Shown: one piece after another, positions 46,011 to 53,950 of the stretch
How positions within the stretch are numbered: the first letter of the stretch is position 1
Layout of the letters: every line of letters begins with the position of its first letter
Source of the DNA: Luteibacter sp. OK325
GTDB taxonomy: Bacteria > Pseudomonadota > Gammaproteobacteria > Xanthomonadales > Rhodanobacteraceae
Direction: 5' to 3'
Length of the DNA stretch: 64,000 nt
Assembly (NCBI RefSeq): GCF_003050935.1
Contig: NZ_QAOX01000010.1
Location: 114,672-178,671, forward strand
Made by a program: the position numbers and the translations under genes
The notes under the pieces: model-generated
Database searches by the model: none
Seen by the model: only the letters and a program-made list of their open reading frames with translations
Told to the model about the DNA's origin: nothing

Positions 46011-46601
46011 TTATTGGCAGGAGGTCTGGCCGGCGGCGACGGCGCGGACGGCGGCGGCTACCTGGTCGGCTACCTGGCCGATGGCCCGCTGGTGGGCCTC
46101 GACGAGGCTGTCGTAGGTCGATCCCGCCGGCTCGCTGGCGCGCGAGGCGCAGGCGGCGCCCGCCGTCTCGCCCGAACGGACCGACCAGCTTGCCTCCAGC
46201 GTGGCGCTACCGCCCACTTCGGAGTCGAAGCGGCGTACATCGAGCTGCACGCGGATGACCTTGTCGCCCTTGGCATGGGGCAGTCCGTGCACGTCGTGCG
46301 TGCCCAGGCGAGTGGACAGGTCGGCCACCAGGGCGCCACGAATCTCGTCGCCGAGCGGCGAGGCCCAGCGCTCACCATCGAGGACGGACACACCGGTGGC
46401 ACCGTGACGGAGCACCAGGGATGGCTGATCCACCTGCGGTGGCACGCCAACAGCCTGCACGTCGATCACGAAGGGCGCCGCAACGGAGGCCATCGGGGCC
46501 GAGGACGGCACCAGCGTGTGGAAGTGCGTGGGCGCCGATGAGCAAGCGCCGAGTACGGCGATCAGGCTGGCGGCGCCGACAAGGCGAAGTGTCTGGATCA
46601 T
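46011..46601 (-). CDS. pqiC: Intermembrane transport lipoprotein PqiC (DUF330/ABC auxiliary)
   Basis: Outer-membrane lipoprotein partner of the PqiAB lipid-transport tunnel. The 196-residue precursor has a lipobox signal (LIAVLGACSSAPTHF) and the family core VQAVGVPPQVDQPSLVLRHG, DGERWASPLGDEIRGALVADLSTRLG and VIRVQLDVRRFDSEVGG. The ATG at 46601 overlaps the pqiB stop (ATGA). Last gene of the pqi operon. Confidence 0.9.
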   Translation of the reverse strand: MIQTLRLVGAASLIAVLGACSSAPTHFHTLVPSSAPMASVAAPFVIDVQAVGVPPQVDQPSLVLRHGATGVSVLDGERWASPLGDEIRGALVADLSTRLGTHDVHGLPHAKGDKVIRVQLDVRRFDSEVGGSATLEASWSVRSGETAGAACASRASEPAGSTYDSLVEAHQRAIGQVADQVAAAVRAVAAGQTSCQ

Positions 46602-48280
46602 GGCTGTACGTCCTTGCCCTGCTTCGGGGTCGACGGCGTGGAAACCGGCGGCGCTGCATCGGCACCCCTGCCGCGCAGCAGCGCTTCGGGGTGGCGACCG
46701 AGGTAATCGGTGAAAGCACGAACCGAGCGCACCGTGCGCTGCAGCTCCTCGAGCGTATTGCCGATGTTCTGCTGGAGGGGGGAGTCCTCCGACAGGGCGT
46801 CGTTGGCCGTGCCGACGGTCTTGTTCACGCCCTGCAGCGTCCGCCTGGCTTCCGGCAGCAACTCGGTATTGACCTGTTTCAGCGTGCCATTGAGCTCGTG
46901 CAGGCTGCCGTCGAGGTTCTTGCCGATCGAATCGAACGGGATCTTCTCGATCTTGTCGACGATGCTGGCGATCTGCTCCTGCAGGTGGTCGAAGTCACCC
47001 GGCGTAGTCGGGATCTCAAACGGCCGGGCGTCCGGGTTGAACGATACCTTCTTCGCCTTCGGATCGAAATCCAGCGCGATGTAAAGCTGGCCGGTGAGCA
47101 GGTTGCCATTACGTGCCTGCGCACGCAGGCCATGGGCCACGAGACCGCTCATGATCTTCGGCATTTCCTGGTCGTCGTCGCCACCGGAGAGCTTCGCGAG
47201 TTTGTCGTGCGCCTGGCCCAGGCGCTGCGGATACACCACCGCGCCGACGATGACCGGGAAGGTCTGCGTCTTCGCGTCGTAGTCGAGGTTGACCGACACC
47301 ACGCGACCGAACTTCACGCCGAGGAACTCGACCGGAGCGTCCACCGTGAGCCCGCGCAGCGAGTGCTCGAAGCGCATGCGGATGTAGCGCGGCTTGCCGT
47401 CGGGCGGTGCGATGGCCGTGGCCTGGTCGTTGAACAGGGTGAACTCCTCCATTTCCGGCGCCGCGGTTTCGTCGTGCGGTCCCGGAGGATCCTGGAAAGC
47501 CACACCGCCCGCGATCACGGTCGCCAGCGACTGCGTATTGAGCTTGAGGCCATCGGCGCCGAGCGAGACATCGACACCGCTCGCATTCCAGAAGCGGGCG
47601 TCCTTGCTGACGAAGCGATCGTTCGGGCCATCGACGAACAACTGCAGGGAAACGCCCTTGCCGTCCTTGTCCAGTTCGTATGAAACGATACGACCGACCT
47701 GGATACGCCTGTAGTACACCGGCGAGCCGATATCGAGGGAACCCAGGTCGGCGGCGTGCAGCATGAAGCGGCGACCCGGCGCGCCATGGGTCACGGCAGG
47801 CGGGGTTTCCAGGCCGGTGAAGTCGTTCTGGTCTTCCTCGGAATCACCGGCATCCGCGCCGATGAAGGCGCCGGACAGCAAGGTATCGATACCCGACACG
47901 CCGCTCGCGCCGATGCGCGGACGAACCACCCAGTAGCGCGTGCCCTTGGTCGCGAATGCCGCGGCGTCTTTTTCGAGGTCGATTACGACGGAAATGTGCG
48001 TGCGGTCCTTCGACAGGCGCATGGTGGTGACCTTGCCGATCACCACGTTCTTGTACTTGACCTGGGTCTTGTTGGCTTCGATGCCTTCGGCCGTGAGGAA
48101 GGTGACCGTGATCTTCGGACCGGCCGAGGTGAAGTGCGTCACCAGCAGGGAGATACCTACCAGGGCGGCGATGATCGGCACCAGCCAGATGAGCGAAAAG
48201 CCGAGCTTCGACTTGCGCACCTCCGGTTGCGGCAGGTCGTCGTCCTGGATCGGCGTGTTTCCTTGGTTGGTGTCGCTCAT
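46598..48280 (-). CDS. pqiB: Intermembrane transport protein PqiB (MCE family)
   Basis: Forms a periplasmic tube of stacked MCE rings that bridges inner and outer membranes for lipid traffic. The 560-residue protein has an N-terminal membrane helix (about 28-48, FSLIWLVPIIAALVGISLLV), three MCE/MlaD domains (about 55-150, 170-280 and 300-400; VGIGKV-type strands seen in KYKNVVIGKVTTMRLS and PVYYRRIQVGRIVSYEL and FLGVKFGRVVSVNL) and a C-terminal coiled-coil region (about 430-535) that forms the needle. AGGAAATC precedes the ATG at 48280, which overlaps the upstream pqiA half. Confidence 0.94.
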   Translation of the reverse strand: MSDTNQGNTPIQDDDLPQPEVRKSKLGFSLIWLVPIIAALVGISLLVTHFTSAGPKITVTFLTAEGIEANKTQVKYKNVVIGKVTTMRLSKDRTHISVVIDLEKDAAAFATKGTRYWVVRPRIGASGVSGIDTLLSGAFIGADAGDSEEDQNDFTGLETPPAVTHGAPGRRFMLHAADLGSLDIGSPVYYRRIQVGRIVSYELDKDGKGVSLQLFVDGPNDRFVSKDARFWNASGVDVSLGADGLKLNTQSLATVIAGGVAFQDPPGPHDETAAPEMEEFTLFNDQATAIAPPDGKPRYIRMRFEHSLRGLTVDAPVEFLGVKFGRVVSVNLDYDAKTQTFPVIVGAVVYPQRLGQAHDKLAKLSGGDDDQEMPKIMSGLVAHGLRAQARNGNLLTGQLYIALDFDPKAKKVSFNPDARPFEIPTTPGDFDHLQEQIASIVDKIEKIPFDSIGKNLDGSLHELNGTLKQVNTELLPEARRTLQGVNKTVGTANDALSEDSPLQQNIGNTLEELQRTVRSVRAFTDYLGRHPEALLRGRGADAAPPVSTPSTPKQGKDVQP

Positions 48281-48897
48281 TGCGATTTCCTGTTGTCCCA
48301 GATCAGACGGGGATCGAAGCTCATGGCCGAAAGCATCGTCAGTACGACGACTACGCCGAAATAGACCACGCCGGGCAAGGGCTCGACGCGGCTGAGAATC
48401 TGAAAGTGCACGAGGGCGGAAAGGATCGCCACGACGAACACATCGAGCATGGACCAGTAGCCGATCAGCTCGACGAAGCGGTAAAGCCTCGCCCGCTGCT
48501 TCGATACCAGCCCACTGGACCGCTGCACGGACACCAGCAGGGTGGTCATGATGATGAACTTCAGCATGGGCACGACGATGCTCGCCGTGAAGACGATGAC
48601 CGCCAGGCCGGGAGAGCCCGCGCGCCACAGCTCGAAAATGCCGCTGAGGATGGTGTTGTCGTCCTTCGAGGAAAGACTCTGCGTGCGCATGATCGGAAAC
48701 ACGTTGGCCGGTATGTAGAACATCGCCGCAGCCAGCAGCAGCGCCCACGAACGCGCGATGCTGCCCTGCTTGCGTACGTGCAACGCACTGTGGCACCGCG
48801 GGCAATGCGCGTGGGGGTCCTCGCTGTAGGCGGTGACCAGACGGCAAACGTGGCAGGACATCATGCCCAGTTCCTGGGCCCGGGGCGGCGTATTCAT
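48277..48897 (-). CDS. pqiA: PqiA family inner membrane protein, C-terminal-half type
   Basis: A 206-residue protein equal to one of the two homologous halves of E. coli PqiA. It has a zinc-ribbon-like start (CHVCRLVTAY ... HCPRCHSAL) and four membrane segments (ARSWALLLAAAMFYIPANVFPIM, SIVVPMLKFIIMTTLL, GYWSMLDVFVVAILSALVHF, PLPGVVYFGVVVVLTMLSAM). The ATG at 48897 has GGGGAGG upstream and overlaps the preceding gene. It works with PqiB and PqiC; in E. coli both halves are one polypeptide, here they are two genes. Confidence 0.9.
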   Translation of the reverse strand: MNTPPRAQELGMMSCHVCRLVTAYSEDPHAHCPRCHSALHVRKQGSIARSWALLLAAAMFYIPANVFPIMRTQSLSSKDDNTILSGIFELWRAGSPGLAVIVFTASIVVPMLKFIIMTTLLVSVQRSSGLVSKQRARLYRFVELIGYWSMLDVFVVAILSALVHFQILSRVEPLPGVVYFGVVVVLTMLSAMSFDPRLIWDNRKSQ

Positions 48898-49505
48898 GCT
48901 TTCGCCTCCCCGGTGATATCCCACAGGTGGCGGGCATCGTGGCTCGAGAAGACGGTGATCAGCACGGTCAGGAAGCCGAAGGCCCAGATGCCAGGCCCGG
49001 GGACCACATCGAAATACGTGTGCGCCTTGACCACCGCCACCAGCGTGCCAAGCATGAACACTTCGATCATGCTCCAGGGCTTCACACGTACGAGGGCCGT
49101 CATGGCCTGGGCGAACCCGGGCGCGCGGCGACCGTCGCGCGCAAACCAGAGCACCCAGCAGAAGATCACCAGCTGGCTGAGGGGAAAGAAGAACAGAGTC
49201 AACGCCGTGAGTGCCGCGACCAGCTGCGCGCCGTCGGTCCACATCGCGATGACAGCGCCCCATAGGGTGGTCGTCTCGGCCATGCCGGAAAGCTTCAGGG
49301 TGACGATCGGCGACACGTTGGCAATCACGAAGACGATCAGGGCGGCAATGATCAGGGCGAACTGTCCCTCCACGCCGATCCACTGGTGGCGTTCCAGCAC
49401 GGCGCCGCAGACGGTGCAGTCGGCTACCTGCCCACGCAGCAGCTTCCGCTTCTGGTAAACGGAGTCGCAGTGCTCGCAAATGATCAGGTTGTGGGCGTGG
49501 TGCAT
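48894..49505 (-). CDS. pqiA: PqiA family inner membrane protein, N-terminal-half type
   Basis: A 203-residue protein equal to the other half of PqiA. The start MHHAHNLIICEHCDSVYQKRKL with CTVCGAVLERH forms a zinc-ribbon-like head as in E. coli PqiA, followed by four membrane segments (FALIIAALIVFVIANVSPIV, LTALTLFFFPLSQLVIFCWVLWF, PWSMIEVFMLGTLVAVVKA, GIWAFGFLTVLITVFS). The ATG at 49505 is preferred; a GTG at 49529 is in frame. It is the first gene of the four-gene pqi operon, whose members overlap by 4 bp each. Confidence 0.9.
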   Translation of the reverse strand: MHHAHNLIICEHCDSVYQKRKLLRGQVADCTVCGAVLERHQWIGVEGQFALIIAALIVFVIANVSPIVTLKLSGMAETTTLWGAVIAMWTDGAQLVAALTALTLFFFPLSQLVIFCWVLWFARDGRRAPGFAQAMTALVRVKPWSMIEVFMLGTLVAVVKAHTYFDVVPGPGIWAFGFLTVLITVFSSHDARHLWDITGEAKA

Positions 49506-49676
49506 GCCGTCCCGGCGGTTCGAGGCCACAGTGGCCTACCCGCCTATGATCGCAAATCCGCGTAAACGGCGCATGACGGGCAACGTAGGATCCGTCCTAA
49601 ATCGGCGTCGGGGCTTGATATGCTCCGCCTCTTCCCCGATTTACGGGGCATCGAATCTGAGTCCCAGGAGCCCCCC

Positions 49677-50549
49677 GTGAGCAGCGCCCCGATCACCAGC
49701 GAACACATCTTCGACGCGACCACGGCCGGCTTCGAGAACGACGTTATCCAGGCCTCGCTCGAGACCCCGGTCCTGGTGGACCTCTGGGCCGAGTGGTGTG
49801 GCCCGTGCAAGTCGCTCGGCCCGATCCTCGAAAAGCTGGCCGTGGAGTACAACGGCGGCTTCCGGCTGGCGAAGATCGACGTGGACGCCGAGCAGCAGCT
49901 CGCCGCCATGTTCGGCGTGCGCAGCATACCCACCGTGATCCTGATCAGCGGTGGCCAGGTGGTGGACGGCTTTGCCGGTGCCCTACCCGAGGGCCAGATC
50001 CGCGAATTCCTGACCAAGCATGGCGTGCAGCCGGCCGAGGCCGCGAATGACGAGGACGCCGAAGCGGTGACGCCGGAAACCGCCGAAGAAGCCATCAGCC
50101 GGATCCAGCAGGCCATCGCCGCGGAACCGGAGCGCCCCGAGCTCAAGCTCGACCTCGCGCTGGCCCTGATGCGCGCCGGCAACGTGGCTTCGGCCCAGTC
50201 CGAGCTCGACGCCCTGCCCGCCAACCTCGCCACCGACGCGCGCGCCGTGCGCCTGCGCAGCCAGCTCGAGCTGGCCCGTGCCCTGGCCGGTGCGCCGTCA
50301 CTGGCCGAACTCCAGGCCCGCGTGCAGACCCACGACAGCGACTGGGAAGCCCGCGACCTGCTCGGCGTGCGCCTGCTGATCGAAGGCGAGGCGGCGGCCG
50401 GCCTCGACCAGTTCCTGGACATCCTCAAGCGCCAGCGCGACTGGAACGAAGGCCAGGCGAAGAAGCGGCTGCTCGCGGCCTTTGCAACGATGGACGATGC
50501 GGTGCTGGTGAGCCAGTACCGTCGGAAGATGGCTTCGCTGGTGTTCTAG
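49677..50549 (+). CDS. cnoX: Thioredoxin-TPR co-chaperone CnoX (YbbN family)
   Basis: A 290-residue protein with an N-terminal thioredoxin domain (about 10-115; active site WCGPCK with C41 and C44) and C-terminal TPR-like helices (about 130-285; AISRIQQAIAAEPERPELKLDLALALMRAG). This family hands oxidation-damaged clients to GroEL. The intact CxxC site implies redox activity, unlike E. coli CnoX, which lacks it. The GTG at 49677 has AGGAG at 6 bases. REP palindromes begin one base after its stop codon. Confidence 0.9.
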   Translation: MSSAPITSEHIFDATTAGFENDVIQASLETPVLVDLWAEWCGPCKSLGPILEKLAVEYNGGFRLAKIDVDAEQQLAAMFGVRSIPTVILISGGQVVDGFAGALPEGQIREFLTKHGVQPAEAANDEDAEAVTPETAEEAISRIQQAIAAEPERPELKLDLALALMRAGNVASAQSELDALPANLATDARAVRLRSQLELARALAGAPSLAELQARVQTHDSDWEARDLLGVRLLIEGEAAAGLDQFLDILKRQRDWNEGQAKKRLLAAFATMDDAVLVSQYRRKMASLVF

Positions 50550-50550
50550 G

Positions 50551-50713
50551 GCATCGCCGCTGAAGCGGCTCCCACAAGAGCATCGCCGATGAATCGGCTC
50601 CCACACAGAGCGGCTCTTGTGGGAGCCGATTCATCGGCGATGCTTTTTGCCCCCTGTGGGAGCCGATTCATCGGCGATGCTTTTTGCCCCTGTGGGAGCC
50701 GATTCATCGGCGA
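50551..50713. repeat. REP cluster of five palindromes after cnoX
   Basis: Two inverted copies (50551-50575 and 50581-50604) are followed by three direct copies starting at 50619, 50656 and 50692. The direct copies are separated by GCTTTTTGCCCC(C)T, giving a 36-37-bp tandem unit. No gene lies in this gap. Confidence 0.88.
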
Positions 50714-50724
50714 TTCGAGAAACC

Positions 50725-51174
50725 TCAACGCCCCTTCTTACGCCTCACATAAAGCTGCTTTCGAACGGAAGCCACCAACTCCCCGGACGCCGTCCGCACA
50801 TCCGTATCAAACCACCGCAGGCACTTCTCGCCGTTCGCGGTAGCCGCCCGCAGCTCGTCGAGCACACCGTCCTCGATGCGGAACTCCGCAAATACATCCT
50901 CCCGCCCCGGGGAGACGAAGCGAATCTCGCCCGCCTGGTCCCAGACGATGTAATCATCGCCCAGGCTTTTCAGCGTCATGATCATCCAGAACGGATCGGT
51001 CATCGAGAACAGGCTTCCGCCGAAGTGCGTGCGCACGTAATTGCGGTTGTACCAGGCCAGCTTCAGCCTGACCCGCGCATGGCGGTAGTCGTCGTCGAGC
51101 CGCAGCACCCGCACACCGGCGAACAGGAACGGTGGCCACCAGTTGAGGACGCGGCGCAGGGTGCTTGCTTTCAT
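50725..51174 (-). CDS. DUF4442 hotdog-fold protein
   Basis: A 149-residue cytoplasmic protein of the DUF4442 family, which has the thioesterase hotdog fold. Visible blocks are NWWPPFLFAGVRVLRLDDDY, YNRNYVRTHFGGSLFSMTDPFWMIMTL (the central helix region) and the C-terminal strands TDVRTASGELVASVRKQLYVRRKK. The catalytic residues of characterised thioesterases are not obvious. Single-gene unit; function unknown. Confidence 0.85.
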   Translation of the reverse strand: MKASTLRRVLNWWPPFLFAGVRVLRLDDDYRHARVRLKLAWYNRNYVRTHFGGSLFSMTDPFWMIMTLKSLGDDYIVWDQAGEIRFVSPGREDVFAEFRIEDGVLDELRAATANGEKCLRWFDTDVRTASGELVASVRKQLYVRRKKGR

Positions 51175-51330
51175 GACAAGGGGTTCGGGATCGGGGAGCC
51201 CGTCATCGTAGTCGCGCCCGGGTGGGGAACGAAGACCCCCGTTTTAAACGAGGGGTGACCAATGGCAGGGGGCCACCCGGGTCCACGCGCCTACCATCGA
51301 TCGCACCCACCTGCCGCCGGAATCCGAGCC

Positions 51331-53244
51331 ATGCACCTTACGCTCCGCCGTGCCACCCTGCCCGCCGCCCTCGCCGTGGCGATGGTTTTTTCAGGCTCCT
51401 CCGCTATCGCCCAGGATCTTCCCGCCCCGGTCGACCAGGCCTACCAGGGCACGCTCGGCCTGAACGTCGATCTCACCGACGCGCCGAAGAACATCTATCA
51501 CGTGCGCGAGACCATCCCGGTGGCTGCTGGTCCGCTCACGCTGTTCTACCCGAAGTGGATTCCCGGCGAGCACTCGCCCACGGGCCCGATCCAGAACGTC
51601 GCCGGCCTGACGATCAGCGCAAACGGTAAGCCGCTCACCTGGCGCCGTGACCTCAAGGAAATGTACGCGCTGCACCTGGATGTTCCGGCCGGCGTGGACA
51701 AGCTCGACGTGGCCTTCGAGTTCCTCGCACCGCGTGAAGCAGGCGGCTTCTCGTCCAGCCCTTCGTCCACGCCGAACTTCGTCGCCCTCGAGTTCAACCA
51801 GGTGGCGTTCTATCCGGCGGGCTACTACACCAGCCGCATCATGATCCAACCGACGGTGAAGCTCCCGGCGGGATGGAAGTTCGCCAGCTCACTGGAAACG
51901 GATACGCCCGATAGCGCCTCGCCCAGCTTCAAGGCGGTCAGCTTCGAGAATCTCGTCGACTCACCGTTGATTGCCGGTCGCCATTTCAATCGCGTGGACC
52001 TCGCACCGGGTGCGCAAACGGCCGTCCATCTGAACATCGTCGGCGATAGCGCGGCTAGCGTAAAAGCCACCGACAAGCAGATCGCCGGCCAGCGTGCCCT
52101 GATCGTGCAGGCCAACAAGCTGTTCGGCGCACATCACTACAAGCACTATGATTTCCTGCTGATCAACTCCGATCACACGCAACACTTCGGCCTCGAGCAT
52201 CACCAGTCGAGCGACGATCGCCTCTTCGCCAACTTCCTCACCGACAACGACGTCAACCTCGCCGCAGGCACGCTGCTTCCGCACGAATACGTGCACTCAT
52301 GGAACGGCAAGTTCCGCCGCCCCGCCGACCTGTGGACACCAACCTTCACCGAGACGATGCAGGACGACCTGCTCTGGGTTTACGAAGGCCTGACCGACTA
52401 CTGGTGCGGCGTACTCGCCGCGCGCTCCGGCATCTGGACCACCGAACAGTGGCGCGATTCCCTGGCCAGCATCTCGGCCGGCATGTCCAACCGCACCGGC
52501 CGCTCGTGGCGTTCGCTGCAGGACACCGCCGATGCTGCACCGCTCACGTACGCAGGTGGTGGTGGCTGGTCGAATTATCGCCGCGGCACGGACTTCTATC
52601 CCGAAGGCCAGCTGCTCTGGCTCGACGTAGACACGAAGATCCGCGATCTCTCCGGCGGCAAGCATTCGCTCGACGATTTCGCGCGTGCGTTCTACGGCAT
52701 GGATAACGGCGAGTACGGCACGAAGACCTATACCTTCGACGACGTCGTAAGCACGCTCAACGGTGTACAGGCCTATGACTGGGCGAGTTTCCTGCGCCAG
52801 CGACTCGACGCCACCGGCAACACGCTGCCCGAACACGGCATCGAGAACGGCGGCTGGAAGGTCGTCTACGACGACAAGCCGGGCGGATTCGACAAGACGG
52901 CCGAGACCCTCCGCAAGTCGGCCAACTTCGCCTATTCGCTAGGCGTGCAGGTGTCCGACAAGGGCGTGATCCAGGACGTGCAGTGGGATGGAACCGCGGC
53001 GAAGGCCGGCCTCGTACCGGGTCTTACCATCGTTGCCGTCAACGGCAAGGATTACTCGACCCAGGTGCTGAAGGACGCGGTGACCGATGCCAAGTCAACC
53101 ACGACGCCGATCGAGTTCCTGGTCAAGAACATCGACGAGTACAGCACGGTGAAGGTGGACTACCACGGCGGACTGAAATACCCGCACCTGGTCCGCGGCG
53201 ACGGCAAGGACGTCATCGGCGTGATCGCGACGCCACGCAAGTAA
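51331..53244 (+). CDS. M61 family glycyl aminopeptidase-like metallopeptidase with PDZ domain
   Basis: Exported zinc peptidase of 637 residues. A signal peptide (1-28, cut near AIA-Q) is followed by the M61 N-terminal beta domain, the catalytic domain with HEYVH at 318-322 and the third ligand in EGLTDYW (E352), and a C-terminal PDZ domain (about 540-637; LGVQVSDKGVIQDVQWDGTAAKAGLVPG). M61 enzymes prefer N-terminal Gly or Ala. The ATG at 51331 fits the signal peptide. A perfect 12-bp-arm hairpin follows the stop codon. Confidence 0.93.
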   Translation: MHLTLRRATLPAALAVAMVFSGSSAIAQDLPAPVDQAYQGTLGLNVDLTDAPKNIYHVRETIPVAAGPLTLFYPKWIPGEHSPTGPIQNVAGLTISANGKPLTWRRDLKEMYALHLDVPAGVDKLDVAFEFLAPREAGGFSSSPSSTPNFVALEFNQVAFYPAGYYTSRIMIQPTVKLPAGWKFASSLETDTPDSASPSFKAVSFENLVDSPLIAGRHFNRVDLAPGAQTAVHLNIVGDSAASVKATDKQIAGQRALIVQANKLFGAHHYKHYDFLLINSDHTQHFGLEHHQSSDDRLFANFLTDNDVNLAAGTLLPHEYVHSWNGKFRRPADLWTPTFTETMQDDLLWVYEGLTDYWCGVLAARSGIWTTEQWRDSLASISAGMSNRTGRSWRSLQDTADAAPLTYAGGGGWSNYRRGTDFYPEGQLLWLDVDTKIRDLSGGKHSLDDFARAFYGMDNGEYGTKTYTFDDVVSTLNGVQAYDWASFLRQRLDATGNTLPEHGIENGGWKVVYDDKPGGFDKTAETLRKSANFAYSLGVQVSDKGVIQDVQWDGTAAKAGLVPGLTIVAVNGKDYSTQVLKDAVTDAKSTTTPIEFLVKNIDEYSTVKVDYHGGLKYPHLVRGDGKDVIGVIATPRK

Positions 53245-53252
53245 GCAACGAA

Positions 53253-53278
53253 GGCGGCGCGGCGTCCGCCGCGCCGCC
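53253..53278. terminator. GC hairpin between convergent M61 and dps genes
   Basis: GGCGGCGCGGCG (53253-53264) and its perfect complement (53267-53278) with a 2-base loop. There is no T-run, but the position between two convergent genes suggests a transcription barrier. Confidence 0.5.
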
Positions 53279-53285
53279 GTGTCGA

Positions 53286-53807
53286 TCAGGTGTTCTCGCG
53301 ATTGGTCTCGAACAGGAACCACACGCGGCGCTCGCCCTGGTCGATCCAGTTCTCGATGAGGCTGGCCGTGGCGACATCGGAATACTCGTCGCACAGTGAG
53401 TGGGTTTCGCGCAGGAAACCGACCAGGCGCTGGTTGTCCTCGCGCAGCTCGGCAAGCATGTCCTGCGGCGTGACGAAATCGGCATCGTTGTCGGACAGTC
53501 GCTGCAAGCGCGAGATGTGCCCGATCGAACGCAGCGTGGTTCCGCCGATCTTGCGCACGCGCTCGGCGAGGTCGTCGGTCATATTGAAAATCTGCTCACC
53601 CTGCTCGTCGAGCAGCAGGTGCAGGTCGCGGAAACGCGGACCCGACATGTGCCAATGGAAATTCTTGGTTTTCAGGTAGAGCGCGAAGGTGTCGGCGAGC
53701 AGGGCGTTGAGTTCGGCCGAGATATCGCGGGTGGCGTCGGCGCCGAGGCCGGTTGGCGTGTGCAGATCGGCTTTGCGCTTGGCTTTGGTCGCTTCAGGGT
53801 TCTTCAT
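53286..53807 (-). CDS. dps: Dps-type DNA-protecting ferritin
   Basis: Forms a 12-mer cage that oxidises and stores iron and can coat DNA. The 173-residue protein has a Lys-rich N-terminal tail (KNPEATKAKRK) that could bind DNA, and the Dps ferroxidase signature KTKNFHWHMSGPRFRDLHLLLDEQ with later Asp/Glu ligands in ERVRKIGG and the terminal helix. The ATG at 53807 has GGAG 8 bases upstream. Likely induced by oxidative stress, but no OxyR site was identified. Confidence 0.94.
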   Translation of the reverse strand: MKNPEATKAKRKADLHTPTGLGADATRDISAELNALLADTFALYLKTKNFHWHMSGPRFRDLHLLLDEQGEQIFNMTDDLAERVRKIGGTTLRSIGHISRLQRLSDNDADFVTPQDMLAELREDNQRLVGFLRETHSLCDEYSDVATASLIENWIDQGERRVWFLFETNRENT

Positions 53808-53926
53808 TGCTGCGCTCCACATGGGGGCCCCTGAGTATGCGCCGGCGTTTGTTATGGGGATTGGAGATTTCGTACTTGCGGCGCCGTTGCGATGCATGGC
53901 GTCGTTCGCGGGATCGGCGGCGAGGG

Positions 53927-53950
53927 TTCGCCGCTGAAGCGGCTCCTACA
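53927..53950. repeat. REP palindrome overlapping the 3' end of the histidine kinase gene
   Basis: A CTTCAGCGG-type copy whose CTCCTAC end contains the CTA that reads as the TAG stop of the kinase on the minus strand. Confidence 0.8.

Noticed and set aside
51225..51270. A GTTTTAAAC-centred imperfect palindrome flanked by CCCC/GGGG upstream of the M61 gene
   Set aside because: One mismatch, no clear relation to promoter elements, and too little to distinguish it from chance.
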